Source of the DNA: Oxalobacteraceae bacterium
GTDB taxonomy: Bacteria; Pseudomonadota; Gammaproteobacteria; Burkholderiales; Burkholderiaceae_D
Length of the DNA stretch: 64,000 nt
NCBI GenBank assembly: GCA_013284265.1
Contig: JABTBR010000014.1
Location: 59,820-123,819, forward strand
Reading direction: 5' to 3'
Both the position numbers and the translations under genes were made by a program. A model generated the notes under the pieces. That model saw only the letters and a list, made by a program, of their open reading frames with translations. It was not told where the DNA came from and searched no databases. Positions 54,292 to 63,196 of the stretch are shown one piece after another (within the stretch, counting starts at the first letter, position 1; each line of letters starts with the position of its first letter).

Positions 54292-54699
54292 ATGATTGTG
54301 ATGCGAGAGAGCCAGATTGACCATCTTGATGCCGCATGGCGGCGCAGCTATATCGATCGCTTGTGCAGCTCTTTGCGCGAGCAGTTCGCCGATGAACTCG
54401 ATATGCTCGATCAGGCGACCTTGCACGAGCGCGTAAGGACGGTCCTGTTACGCGCGGCCAGTTACGGTATCGATGCGGAGCGCGATGTTTGCCGCTTCCT
54501 CAATCTGGCCGTGTTCTATGGATGGGACATCGGCCTGAGCGACGCCACCGCCTGGATGCACCGCATCCTCAGCGATCCAGACATCACCACGCCGTCCGCG
54601 CGCCTGCACTGCCTGGTGAATCAATGCATTTACCGCGCCGATGTGGCGGAGACCAATTCCCGTCTGGATCAGGATTTCCGCAGCCTCAGCGAAGACTGA
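54292..54699 (+). CDS. Small helical protein of the type VI secretion cargo-cassette type
   Basis: This 135-residue protein is nearly all helical and has no signal peptide. The segment VRTVLLRAASYGIDAERDVCRFLNL, followed by YGWDIG, resembles the small proteins encoded between VgrG and effector genes in type VI secretion islands, where a similar RAxxYGxxAExDVxRxxxL pattern is usual. That similarity is from memory and not a search. It is followed 39 bp on by the LysM gene and then by the deaminase-like gene on the same strand. Confidence 0.6.
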   Translation: MIVMRESQIDHLDAAWRRSYIDRLCSSLREQFADELDMLDQATLHERVRTVLLRAASYGIDAERDVCRFLNLAVFYGWDIGLSDATAWMHRILSDPDITTPSARLHCLVNQCIYRADVAETNSRLDQDFRSLSED

Positions 54700-54737
54700 G
54701 CGGCACCGATCCCTTCCCACCATTTGGAAGACCTTTC

Positions 54738-55823
54738 ATGATGGATACGTCACAAGATCATGTCGCGGCGCCAGCGCCGCAGCCAGCGCCTGTCACGGCG
54801 CGCAAACTCAAGGCGGCGGATCAAATCGCGCTACAAAAAGATGCTGCGCCATTGCCTGCTGGCGCTACCGAAGCATGCCCCTTGGTGAAACGGTCGGTCA
54901 TCGAGGCCCGCGTGGTGGGCGACGATGGGAAGCCGCTGATGGATGTTGCCGTACAGCTGAAAAAGAACGCGGGTGAGGTATTGCGCGGCAAGACTGATCT
55001 GGAGGGTGTCGTTCGCTTCGAGCAACTGGAGGCGGGAAGTTATCAGCTGGGCTTGTATCAGCTCGATGGCGATGCCTGGGAATTGGAAGCATCGGAGCCG
55101 CTGGCGCCGGACAGGAACAGCAGCCAGGGCGAAGCTGAATGGGCCGCGCCGGTTAGTGCCGGGCAGGTGGAGGAATTTACCCATCGTGTGAGGCAGGGTG
55201 AATGCACTTCCAAGCTGGCTGACCGCTACGGTTTTTTTGCCGACACGGTCTGGAACTGGCCCAAGAACGCAGAGCTCAAGCTGTTGCGCGAAGACAAAAA
55301 CATCCTGAATCCGGGCGATGAAATTGTCATCCCGCCCAAGCGGGAAAAAGCTGTCGTGGTGGAAACAGGCATGCGCTACCAGCTGAGACGGCTGGGAATT
55401 CCCGAACTGCTGAGGATTCGCTTCGTCGAAGAGGGTGTTGCGCGTGCAAACATTCCCTATCTGATTTCGTTTCAGACCCAGCAAGGGGTGGTGTTATGCA
55501 ATCGGCTCGGCACGACCGATGCGGATGGGGTGTTGGTGGAAAGTGTTCTGCCGAGTATCACTTTTGCGGAAGTGACCTTGACCGATGACCTGGGGGACGA
55601 AGTTTTTCAATTTACTATTGGAACTATCGATTCTATCGATAGTGATAACGGGGTACTGAGCAGACTGCATAACCTTTATTTTGAATCGGCTCAGGGCGAA
55701 TCCGGATCCTTGGAAGAATTGAGGGAGGCGGTAAGAGAATTTCAGAAATTTTATGATATGGATCCAACTGGCGTCGCGGACGATGCAACAAGAGCCAAGT
55801 TGCGTGAAATATCTTTATGCTGA
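54738..55823 (+). CDS. LysM and peptidoglycan-binding domain adaptor protein
   Basis: The product (361 residues) has an N-terminal Pro/Ala-rich stretch without a signal peptide, a carboxypeptidase-regulatory-like fold (about 51-120), a LysM domain (about 147-200, HRVRQGECTSKLADRYGF to NPGDEIVIPPKR), and a C-terminal PG_binding_1-like helix bundle (about 303-360, LEELREAVREFQKFYDMDPTG). It should bind cell-wall glycans. Proteins of this layout are often encoded next to VgrG/PAAR cargo, where they may deliver or anchor an effector. The stop is 33 bp before the effector-like gene. Confidence 0.7.
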   Translation: MMDTSQDHVAAPAPQPAPVTARKLKAADQIALQKDAAPLPAGATEACPLVKRSVIEARVVGDDGKPLMDVAVQLKKNAGEVLRGKTDLEGVVRFEQLEAGSYQLGLYQLDGDAWELEASEPLAPDRNSSQGEAEWAAPVSAGQVEEFTHRVRQGECTSKLADRYGFFADTVWNWPKNAELKLLREDKNILNPGDEIVIPPKREKAVVVETGMRYQLRRLGIPELLRIRFVEEGVARANIPYLISFQTQQGVVLCNRLGTTDADGVLVESVLPSITFAEVTLTDDLGDEVFQFTIGTIDSIDSDNGVLSRLHNLYFESAQGESGSLEELREAVREFQKFYDMDPTGVADDATRAKLREISLC

Positions 55824-55855
55824 GTATTTTTCAATGACTAAATAATGGGCCAGCA

Positions 55856-57772
55856 ATGCAATCCAGTTCATCATCATCAAGTAGCTCTGCTTTGCATCGG
55901 CCGGCGAGAATTGGTAGCGCGGCACCCCGACATGCGCTTATCAGTGGAACAGTTCAGGTTGAGAGCACGCAGCTGATTTTGCATGCCTGTTCAGCCTGTT
56001 TTGGTGATGACGTTCTCAAGTTGGAGGGAGGTGCCTCCAAAGAAAAAATTAAGAAATGGTCTGATGAATATAGGAAATACATTTTTGATACCCATGACGT
56101 GAGCATAAATGGCCATCAGAATTTCTTTGGACGGTGGGAGGAGCATCAAGAGATCGAGGTGGGCAGCGGAGGGATTACGCCACTCTTTAGTCCGGCAAAA
56201 GGAAAAAAAATATTTCAACTCATGTCACCCCAGGTATATGAGATAGAGACAATTCGGGAAATGCGCTGGGTAAGTACCTTGGCCTATATTTGGTTAATGA
56301 TGAGCTGTTTGCCAGGATGTGAGGTGATCAATGATGAAAATGTAACTAGAAAAGAACAAGGTCTAAAGAAAAAGGGTTTTCCATTATTGCCAGTTGAAGT
56401 GCAGTGTGCCCAAGTGGATAGCATAAAACCAAAGGGGCAATCTTGGCATTTGTCCGAGAATAATAATGCATTTACTAAAATGTTGAACGCTAAGGATTTA
56501 GAATGGAGGGCTGAAGTTTTACAGTACACGGAGAAGGATATGGCAAGATTGGTTGATGGGGGCTTGATCACGCCAGCTATATCTGCCCGATTTCTTCGTC
56601 ATAAAACCGCCGTTTACAGTGGTGAGTTCAGAAAGAAATTCCAGACCATATTTATTCACTACGTCACGGAGGGGGAGAGCGCTCCTGTGCACGCAGAAAC
56701 AAGAATTATTCTATATTTAAAGACTTTTGGAAACCTCACGCCTGGCAGTACGATCTATGTGGCGGGCATTATGCGTCCGTGCCTATGCTGTTTTGCCCGC
56801 CTGCTGGAAGCGGCTGCTTACTTTGAATCATTAAAAGTAGGCATTAAGCTGGTTCACAAGCCTCGGCCAGGACCATTCTGGCCGTCCCAGGCGGCGCTGC
56901 GCGGTTTGACAGAACGCGGGAAGCTTCTCTTGGATCAATATTTGGCGGGCCACGGCATGATGTATCTGTCGCTACCATTTGATCCCGATCAAAGTGAAGA
57001 TCCGGATAAGGGGCGCGATACCGATTCCGATGACGATGACGATGATCCATCCGCATGGCCTGCTACCGGTAGCGGAAGATATCAGAGTACCGTGAGTACC
57101 ACCTCAAGCGCTACAAGCTCAGACAGCGATTTCGACGGCGGCAAGGGGGAGGCATCGCTCAGCCCCGTTCGCTGGACGGCGACGCCTGTTGGTAGCTCAA
57201 GCAACTCAAGCAGCTCAAGTAGTTTACGTAGCTTAAGCAGTATTGGGATCGGTGGAAGCGGCATCACCGACGATAGCGGGGACGCTAGTGGAAGAGGTGG
57301 CGGAGGCGAAAAGGGCGCGCGAGGTGGACGGGAACGCAGAGCTGGAAGAGGTGCAAAAAAAATGGCTGGTCGCACTGGAGGTCCGGGAGATGAGGAAGTT
57401 GTGGATCGTGCAGGAGGCACGACAGGGAAAAAAGGCACAAAGGACAGAAACATTGTTAGACGCGGTCGCGGCGGGAGCGTAAAAAAAACAACTAGCCCAA
57501 CAAGCAGCTCCAGCAGTTCCAGTTCCAGTAGCTCGAGCAGCTCCAGCAGCATCGGGAAGGTCAAACCTGGAGGGACAAAACGTTCCCGCGATGACTCGGC
57601 CAGCGCGAAGGACAGCGGAAAGAGTGGGGATCGTGGAGTAGGCAAAGGTCCCGGCACAAAGGCGCGCAGCTCACGTGGCAGCGCTAAGAAACCGAGCAGG
57701 GCGAAAAAGTCGAAGGTCGACGCCACAGCTAGCGCCCCGCCGGCCTGGTCAGGATTTGAGGGTCAGGAGTAG
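55856..57772 (+). CDS. Putative deaminase-fold effector with long Ser-rich, basic tail
   Basis: This 638-residue protein starts with a nine-Ser run and has no signal peptide. Residues about 240-370 carry a zinc deaminase-type motif: H279-A-E281 in APVHAETRIILYL and P308-C-L-C-C312 in MRPCLCCFARLLE, matching HAE...PCxxC of cytidine-deaminase-like toxins. Before it is a roughly 200-residue domain I do not recognise, encoded by AT-richer DNA than the flanks. After residue 375 the chain is low-complexity: an Asp run (391-397), Ser runs (447-456; 551-566), and Gly/Arg/Lys-rich stretches including KRSRDD and AKKPSRAKKSK. No usual toxin would have its catalytic domain in the middle with such a tail. 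No immunity gene follows. Confidence 0.65.
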   Translation: MQSSSSSSSSSALHRPARIGSAAPRHALISGTVQVESTQLILHACSACFGDDVLKLEGGASKEKIKKWSDEYRKYIFDTHDVSINGHQNFFGRWEEHQEIEVGSGGITPLFSPAKGKKIFQLMSPQVYEIETIREMRWVSTLAYIWLMMSCLPGCEVINDENVTRKEQGLKKKGFPLLPVEVQCAQVDSIKPKGQSWHLSENNNAFTKMLNAKDLEWRAEVLQYTEKDMARLVDGGLITPAISARFLRHKTAVYSGEFRKKFQTIFIHYVTEGESAPVHAETRIILYLKTFGNLTPGSTIYVAGIMRPCLCCFARLLEAAAYFESLKVGIKLVHKPRPGPFWPSQAALRGLTERGKLLLDQYLAGHGMMYLSLPFDPDQSEDPDKGRDTDSDDDDDDPSAWPATGSGRYQSTVSTTSSATSSDSDFDGGKGEASLSPVRWTATPVGSSSNSSSSSSLRSLSSIGIGGSGITDDSGDASGRGGGGEKGARGGRERRAGRGAKKMAGRTGGPGDEEVVDRAGGTTGKKGTKDRNIVRRGRGGSVKKTTSPTSSSSSSSSSSSSSSSSIGKVKPGGTKRSRDDSASAKDSGKSGDRGVGKGPGTKARSSRGSAKKPSRAKKSKVDATASAPPAWSGFEGQE

Positions 57773-58259
57773 CTCAGGCGTCGAGGAGTAAACCGGGATG
57801 GGCAGGCAAAAGAAATGAACCAGCGCTCGGCCGCTTGCCGCGGCCGGGTGCTACGCTTGGAAGCCGGTCTTGTCGGTCAATACCATCTAGCGCCGGACGC
57901 TTGCGCGCAGCGCGCTGCCCAGCGCGTTGCCATGCAGTCCGTAGCTCAGGCTCATCTGTAGATCCAGACGAGCCGGCTGTAGGCTAGTTCGGCCGCGATC
58001 GAACCGGCATTCTACATAGGCGGGGCGGGCAGCAGATAGGAGCCGCTGACGATGGCGCGCCAGGCGTCGCCTCCGAGCGCCTGCCGGGGTAGGACTGGGA
58101 CCACACCGCCTCCTACGATATCCCTACACTCTGTGCGTATGCGCTCCTATAAGTAAATTAGATCGGCCGGGATATAGTGATACCCATCAGTTCGCCACAT
58201 ACCGCACTGTGATCCACACGACATTACTCGACAGATCAACAAGACCAAAGAGGCACATA
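57773..58259. other. 490-bp gene-free stretch after the effector-like gene
   Basis: No intact frame of convincing composition is present on either strand. On the minus strand short blocks (for example GGDAWRAIVSGSYLL, then AAELAYSRLVWIY) are coding-like but are broken by several stops, so it may be a decayed outer-membrane or transport-related gene. Its family could not be named. The expected immunity partner of the effector is not visible here. Confidence 0.5.
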
Positions 58260-59060
58260 ATGTACAACGCTACTGACAGCACGATCACCAAACTCAACGC
58301 ACGCTCGATCCACGCTGGCGCCGCTGCGCCGCAGGCCGACGCGGAAAACATCATCCTGTTCGGCGCCCAGCAAAACGAACTGCTGCGCGCACTGTCGCGC
58401 GAGGACTTGCTGGAATTGTCCCAGCATCTGGAACTGGTCACGCTGCCAGTGGGCAAATACCTGTTCGAATGCGGCCAGACCATGGACTACGCCTACTTCC
58501 CGACCAATGCCATCGTCTCGCTGCAATATGTGATGGAAGATGGCGCCACCACGGAAATCGGCGTGGTGGGCCGCGAAGGCGTGGCCGGCGTATCGATGTA
58601 TGCGGCTGAAAGAGCCAACTGCAACGCCGTGGTGCAAAGCGCCGGCTACGGCTACCGGGTGCCTGCCGCCGTGTTACGACTGGCGTTCTGCCAGGGCGGC
58701 GCGCTGGCCTTCCTGCTGATGCGCCATGCCAGCACCTTGCTGGCCCAGCTGGCCCAGACCGTGGCCAGCACCCGCCACAGCAATGTGGAGCAGAAGGTGT
58801 GCCGCTGGCTGCTGGACCGCCTGGACCGTTCGAACACGAATGAATTGAAAGTGACGCAGGAAACCATCGGCAATCTGCTCGGTGTGCGCCGCGAAAGCAT
58901 TACCGCCGCCGCCGGCAAGTTGAACGCCGAAGGCTTGATCGACTATCGCCGCGGCAAGGTCACGGTGCTGGACCGTCCCGCACTGGAACAGCGCGCCGGC
59001 AGCTGCTATCTGGCAGGCCGTGCGGTGGCCAACGATGCGCACCTGCGCTCGGCGGCTTGA
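58260..59060 (+). CDS. Crp/Fnr-family transcriptional regulator
   Basis: This 266-residue protein has a cyclic-nucleotide-binding-type beta barrel (about residues 40-150, with PVGKYLFECGQTMDYAYFPTNAIVSLQ) and a winged helix (about 195-250, with VTQETIGNLLGVRRESITAAAGKLNAEGLIDYRRG). It has no four-Cys N-terminal cluster, so it is not an oxygen-sensing FNR itself, and lacks the Arg/Ser pocket of cAMP-CRP. The ATG has AAGAGG six bases upstream. Targets are unknown. Confidence 0.85.
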   Translation: MYNATDSTITKLNARSIHAGAAAPQADAENIILFGAQQNELLRALSREDLLELSQHLELVTLPVGKYLFECGQTMDYAYFPTNAIVSLQYVMEDGATTEIGVVGREGVAGVSMYAAERANCNAVVQSAGYGYRVPAAVLRLAFCQGGALAFLLMRHASTLLAQLAQTVASTRHSNVEQKVCRWLLDRLDRSNTNELKVTQETIGNLLGVRRESITAAAGKLNAEGLIDYRRGKVTVLDRPALEQRAGSCYLAGRAVANDAHLRSAA

Positions 59061-59083
59061 GACGAAAACCGAGGGGTGGGGAA

Positions 59084-59299
59084 TTAGTGCAGCGTGCGCA
59101 GCGCGGCGCGCGCGGGCACCGGCCAGCTGCGCTGGCGCGGCGTATAGGCTTGATCGAGTTTGCGCTGCACCAGTTTATGCCAGGCTTCGGCCCAGCGCGC
59201 GGCGCGGCGGCACTGTTCTTCCGTCCGCGCGCCGAGGGTACGTTCCACGGCGATTTGTTGCCGTTGCAGGGCGTAGGACACAGTCAGAAATTGGTTCAT
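59084..59299 (-). CDS. Small hypothetical protein
   Basis: A 71-residue frame starting MNQFLTVSYALQRQQIAVERTLG, rich in Arg and Gln and probably helical. It ends 24 bp from the stop of the Crp/Fnr gene and is convergent with it. No ribosome-binding site is obvious. A longer start at 59350 is possible. The composition is plausible for a real gene but not conclusive. Confidence 0.45.
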   Translation of the reverse strand: MNQFLTVSYALQRQQIAVERTLGARTEEQCRRAARWAEAWHKLVQRKLDQAYTPRQRSWPVPARAALRTLH

Positions 59300-59426
59300 A
59301 TGAGCAATTGTGAGAGAAACGGGACGGAAGGGATGCAAATCAGGCTCCATTCTGCCCGCAAGCGCTCGCTATTAATGTGCGGTAACTCACCTAAGCCCGC
59401 GCATTCTGTTTAATTCCATCCCTCAA

Positions 59427-59480
59427 TGTTGCAAATTGTTGCATCTATTGCACATTCATTGCACATTCATCGCATATTCA
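59427..59480. repeat. Phased short direct repeats before the hybrid-kinase stop
   Basis: TTGCA/TTGCAC-type units recur about every 10-11 bases (TTGCAAATTG, TTGCATCTAT, TTGCACATTCA twice, TCGCATATTCA). About one helical turn per unit suggests a protein-binding or bent-DNA stretch, or just simple-sequence drift. Confidence 0.5.
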
Positions 59481-59483
59481 CCT

Positions 59484-62400
59484 TCACCTGAGCGACGCTG
59501 GCGGCACAGCTTCCGGCAAATACGCCGCCAGTTGTTCCAGCATGGCGCTGGCGTCGATGGGCTTGGCGATGAAGCCGTCCATGCCGGCGGCGCGGCATTT
59601 TTCCTGCTCCGACTGCATCACGCCGGCCGACATGGCCAGGATGGGCAGGCGCAGGCCCAGTTGCTCGCGGATCACATGGGTCGCCTCGAAGCCGTCCATG
59701 ACGGGCATCTGCACATCCATCAGCACCACATGGAAGTCGGCGGCGCGGCGGGCCAGCAGGTCGACGGCCAGCTGGCCGTTTTCGGCCAGTTCGATGCGCG
59801 CGCCGGCGAACTCCAGCAGGCCGCGCGCCACCACCTGGTTCAGCGGATGGTCTTCCACCAGCAGGATGGACAGGCCGGCCAGCGGCCGTTCGGGCGGCGC
59901 CTCGTCCGGGTCGGGCAGGGGCTCGCCGTGACGCAGATGCAGGGCCTGGTGCAGGGTGTCGTAGAGGCTGCTGGCGGTTACCGGCTTGATCAGCACGGCC
60001 TCGGCCTCGGCGGCCTCGGCTTCACCCATCAGTTGTTCGCGTTCATGGGCGCCGACCATCACCACCACCGGCAGCGGCGGTTCGGGCGCGATGCGGCGCA
60101 GCGCCCGCATCGCCGCCAGGCCATCCATGCCCGGCATCTGCCAGTCGCACAGCACGGCGTCGTACTGGCGGCCGGCCTCGCCGGCGCGCTGCGCCAGCTT
60201 GAGCGCTTCGTCGCCGCTGGCGGCGCTGTCGGCCAGCCAGTGCAGCGAGCGCAGGGTCTTGCACAGATAGCTGCGGCTGGTAGCGTTGTCGTCGACCACC
60301 AGGATGCGCGGCGGCTGCACGCTGGCGTCCGGCAAGCTCAGGTCGGCGGCCGAGGCATGCAGCGGCAAGGTCAGGATGAAGTCGCTGCCGACGCCGACCT
60401 TGCTGCGGATTTCCAGGTTGCCACCCATCAGGTCGACCAGGCGGCGCGAGATCGCCAGGCCCAGGCCGGTGCCGCCGAAGCGGCGGGTGGTCGAGGCGTC
60501 GGCCTGGGTGAAGGCGGAGAACAGCCGGCTTTGCTGTTCGGCGTCGATGCCGATGCCGGTGTCGCGCACCAGGAAGCGCAGGGTGCTGATGTCGCCGTGG
60601 CGGGAAATCTGTTCGACCAGCAGCGAGACTTCACCCTGTTCGGTGAACTTGATCGCATTGCTGACCAGGTTGACCAGCACCTGCTGCAGGCGCATGGCGT
60701 CGCCGATCAGCATCTGGGGCACGCCCGGTTCCACGCCGATGGCCAGCTCGATGCGGCCGGTGCCGGGGTTCAGTGTCATCACGGTAGCCACCGTCTTGAG
60801 CACATCGGTCAGCGTAAACGGCTCGGGCGACAGTTCCATGCGGCCCGCCTCGATCTTGGAAAAATCGAGCACATCGTTGAGGATGCCGAGCAGGGCATTG
60901 CCCGAGGCCAGGATCATGTCCATATAATTTTTTTGCACCGAGTTCAGTTCGGTGTGGCCCATCAGGTGCGTCAGGCCCAGCACGGCGTTCATCGGGGTGC
61001 GGATCTCGTGGCTCATATTGGCCACGAATTCGCTCTTGGCCCGGCTGGCCGCCTCGGCGCGCTGCTCGCTGGCGGCCTGCTTGAGTTCGGAATTCTTGCG
61101 CTCGGTGATGTCCATCGCCATCAGGTAGACCCCGGCCACCTTGCCCTTGTCGTCCAGGTCGGGAATCAGGTCGACCATGAAGTGCTCGGTGTAGCCGGCG
61201 CGGGTGCTCTCGCGTTCGTAGCGCACGCGCTGGCCAGCCAGCGCCTGGTCGAAATCATGGCGCCAGTTCTTGGTCGGCTCGGGGAAGACCTCGTCGAGGG
61301 TCTTGCCGATCATCCATTTCGGATCGATCTTCCACTGCTTCTGGTACTGGATGTTGGTGAACTGGTAGCGCAGGTCGCGGTCCAGATAGGCGATCAGCAC
61401 GGGCAGGCTGTCGGCGATGATGCGGGCGCGCTTTTCGCTGTTGGCGATCTGCTCCTCGTAGGTGATGCGCGCGGAAATATCGTGCAGGAAGGCATTGGCC
61501 ATATAGGCGTCGCCATGGCGCAGCACGCCGACCGACAGTTCCACCTGGATTTCGCGGCCGTCGCGGCACACGGCCGGCACGCGCACGCGGTTGTTGATGA
61601 TGGGGCCGGTGCCGGTCTTGGCGAAGGCGCGCATGCCCTTGTCGTGGTCCTCGCGCATGCGCAGGGGAATGATGACGTTGACGATATTCTTGCCGATCAC
61701 TTCCTGGCGCAGCCAGCCGAAGGTGGACTCGGCCATGGCGTTCCACTCGGTGATGGTGCCCTCGCTGTCGCAGCTGACGAAGGCGTCCGGCGCCCGCTCC
61801 AGGATGTTGCGGATCATGATTTCGCTGTCGCGCGTGTTGGCCTGGGCCACTTCGCGTTCGGCGGTGAGCTTGTAGAAGGCGCCGCTCAGTTCGCCGATCT
61901 CGTCGCGTTCGCTCAGTTGCAGCACGTCGATGCTGGCGCGGCCGGCCATGATGTCGGCGATGCTGCGGCGCAGGTATTCGAGCGGTTTGAGCAGTTTCTC
62001 GATGCCGCGCCAGGCCAGCAGGCCGGCCAGGATCGCGAACAGCGCGGCCGCGCCGATCGCCTCATAGCGCATCTCGCGCAGCGGTGCGAACGCTTCCGCG
62101 CTGGGGAAGCGTGCGCCGACGATCCAGTCGGCCGAGCGCAGCCGCTTGTACGAATAGATGCCGGGCGCGCCATCCTTGTTCTTCGCCTCGGTCCAGCCTT
62201 CGAAGCCGTCCAGCGCCATCTGGGTGGCGGCGTTGTGGCCGGGGCGCGCGTTGATGTGCTGCAGGATGCGGCTCTGGGTCGGGTGGCTGATCAGGATGCC
62301 CTGGGTGGTCATGATGAAGTTGAAGCCGGTGCCGCCCTGCTTGAAGGCGCTGAAGGCTTGGAACAGATCGAAGTGCAGCAGGTCGATGCTGCCGGCCAGC

Positions 62401-62930
62401 ACCAGGACCACGCGGCCGTTGGCGTCGAACACGGGCGCCGTGATCAGGATGGTGGGCTTGCCCGAGACCTTGCTCAGAAAGGGCGTGGAGATGACGCCGT
62501 TGCGCTGGGTGATGGTGCGCTGAAAGTACAACTGGTCGGCGATGTTCAGTGGCGCGTCCGGCTTGGCGCCGGGCAGGGTTTCCAGCAGGCTGCCGTCGCG
62601 GCCATAGATTTCCAGGGCGGCGAACTGTTTGCTGGTGGCCGGGCGCGCGAGCAGGAAGGCGTGCAGGGCGTCGGGCTGCGCTTCGATCGCCTGCGGCACC
62701 GATTCGGCCAGGGTGCGCAACAGGGTCTTCTTGTTGACCAGGGTGTCGTCGAGGTGGGAGGCCGCGCTCGACAGCAGGGCGAATTGCTGTTTACCGATGA
62801 CCACTTTCATGTCGCGCTCGGCCAGCATCAGCGAAATCAGGGTCACGATGAGCGTGGCGCCGAGCGCCAGCATGACCACCAGGCTGGAGAGTTTGAATTT
62901 CAGAGTGGAGGGCAGCGGGCGCAAAACCAT
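59484..62930 (-). CDS. Large hybrid sensor histidine kinase (Cache-HAMP-PAS-PAS-HisKA-HATPase-REC-REC)
   Basis: This roughly 1148-residue membrane protein has two hydrophobic helices (about 12-35 and 295-315) bracketing a Cache-type periplasmic sensor, a HAMP region, two PAS domains (about 365-610), a DHp helix with SHEIRTPMNAVLGL, an ATPase domain with GTGLGLAISRRLVDLMGG, and two receivers (DDNATSRSYL...LCDWQMPGMDG, then VEDHPLNQVVARGLL...LMDVQMPVMDG). The phospho-transfer likely ends on one receiver or passes to a separate partner. The ATG at 62930 is chosen because the first hydrophobic segment then follows directly; a start at 62972 adds 14 residues. No partner regulator is adjacent. Confidence 0.9.
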   Translation of the reverse strand: MVLRPLPSTLKFKLSSLVVMLALGATLIVTLISLMLAERDMKVVIGKQQFALLSSAASHLDDTLVNKKTLLRTLAESVPQAIEAQPDALHAFLLARPATSKQFAALEIYGRDGSLLETLPGAKPDAPLNIADQLYFQRTITQRNGVISTPFLSKVSGKPTILITAPVFDANGRVVLVLAGSIDLLHFDLFQAFSAFKQGGTGFNFIMTTQGILISHPTQSRILQHINARPGHNAATQMALDGFEGWTEAKNKDGAPGIYSYKRLRSADWIVGARFPSAEAFAPLREMRYEAIGAAALFAILAGLLAWRGIEKLLKPLEYLRRSIADIMAGRASIDVLQLSERDEIGELSGAFYKLTAEREVAQANTRDSEIMIRNILERAPDAFVSCDSEGTITEWNAMAESTFGWLRQEVIGKNIVNVIIPLRMREDHDKGMRAFAKTGTGPIINNRVRVPAVCRDGREIQVELSVGVLRHGDAYMANAFLHDISARITYEEQIANSEKRARIIADSLPVLIAYLDRDLRYQFTNIQYQKQWKIDPKWMIGKTLDEVFPEPTKNWRHDFDQALAGQRVRYERESTRAGYTEHFMVDLIPDLDDKGKVAGVYLMAMDITERKNSELKQAASEQRAEAASRAKSEFVANMSHEIRTPMNAVLGLTHLMGHTELNSVQKNYMDMILASGNALLGILNDVLDFSKIEAGRMELSPEPFTLTDVLKTVATVMTLNPGTGRIELAIGVEPGVPQMLIGDAMRLQQVLVNLVSNAIKFTEQGEVSLLVEQISRHGDISTLRFLVRDTGIGIDAEQQSRLFSAFTQADASTTRRFGGTGLGLAISRRLVDLMGGNLEIRSKVGVGSDFILTLPLHASAADLSLPDASVQPPRILVVDDNATSRSYLCKTLRSLHWLADSAASGDEALKLAQRAGEAGRQYDAVLCDWQMPGMDGLAAMRALRRIAPEPPLPVVVMVGAHEREQLMGEAEAAEAEAVLIKPVTASSLYDTLHQALHLRHGEPLPDPDEAPPERPLAGLSILLVEDHPLNQVVARGLLEFAGARIELAENGQLAVDLLARRAADFHVVLMDVQMPVMDGFEATHVIREQLGLRLPILAMSAGVMQSEQEKCRAAGMDGFIAKPIDASAMLEQLAAYLPEAVPPASLR

Positions 62931-63164
62931 TGGTACCAAGAATAAGTGACTAACATGATGATAGTAAAGCAAGTAAACGCATTAATGGGCAAAGTAGCAT
63001 ATCCGGATGCAAATAAGTGATGGTGGCGGCCAATTTCATTGCCGCAGGCGGGAATCTGTGGTGCTGTCGCGCAATAACTACGCTTTCTTTGCGACGGCGC
63101 AATTCCGTTGCAAACCCGGCGGAATGGGCCTGTGACTGATGGTAGTCAGGCAGGGGAAGGGAGG

Positions 63165-63184
63165 GGGCCGCCGCGTGGCGGCCC
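63165..63184 (-). terminator. Hairpin after the hemerythrin gene
   Basis: GGGCCGCC-GCGT-GGCGGCCC is a perfect 8-bp stem 13 bases beyond the stop of the hemerythrin-like gene on the minus strand. There is no good T-tract, so it could also just stabilise the mRNA. Confidence 0.5.
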
Positions 63185-63196
63185 GGTGTGGGAGGT

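Noticed and set aside
57500..57560. AGC-rich repeats in the effector gene considered as a mobile-element end
   Set aside because: They lie inside an intact reading frame and encode a Ser run; no inverted ends or target duplications are seen.
59436..62945. A 1169-residue open frame on the plus strand over the hybrid kinase
   Set aside because: It is rich in His, Gln and Arg with no family motifs and lies entirely antisense to a kinase with clear domains. GC-rich codon use opens such frames.
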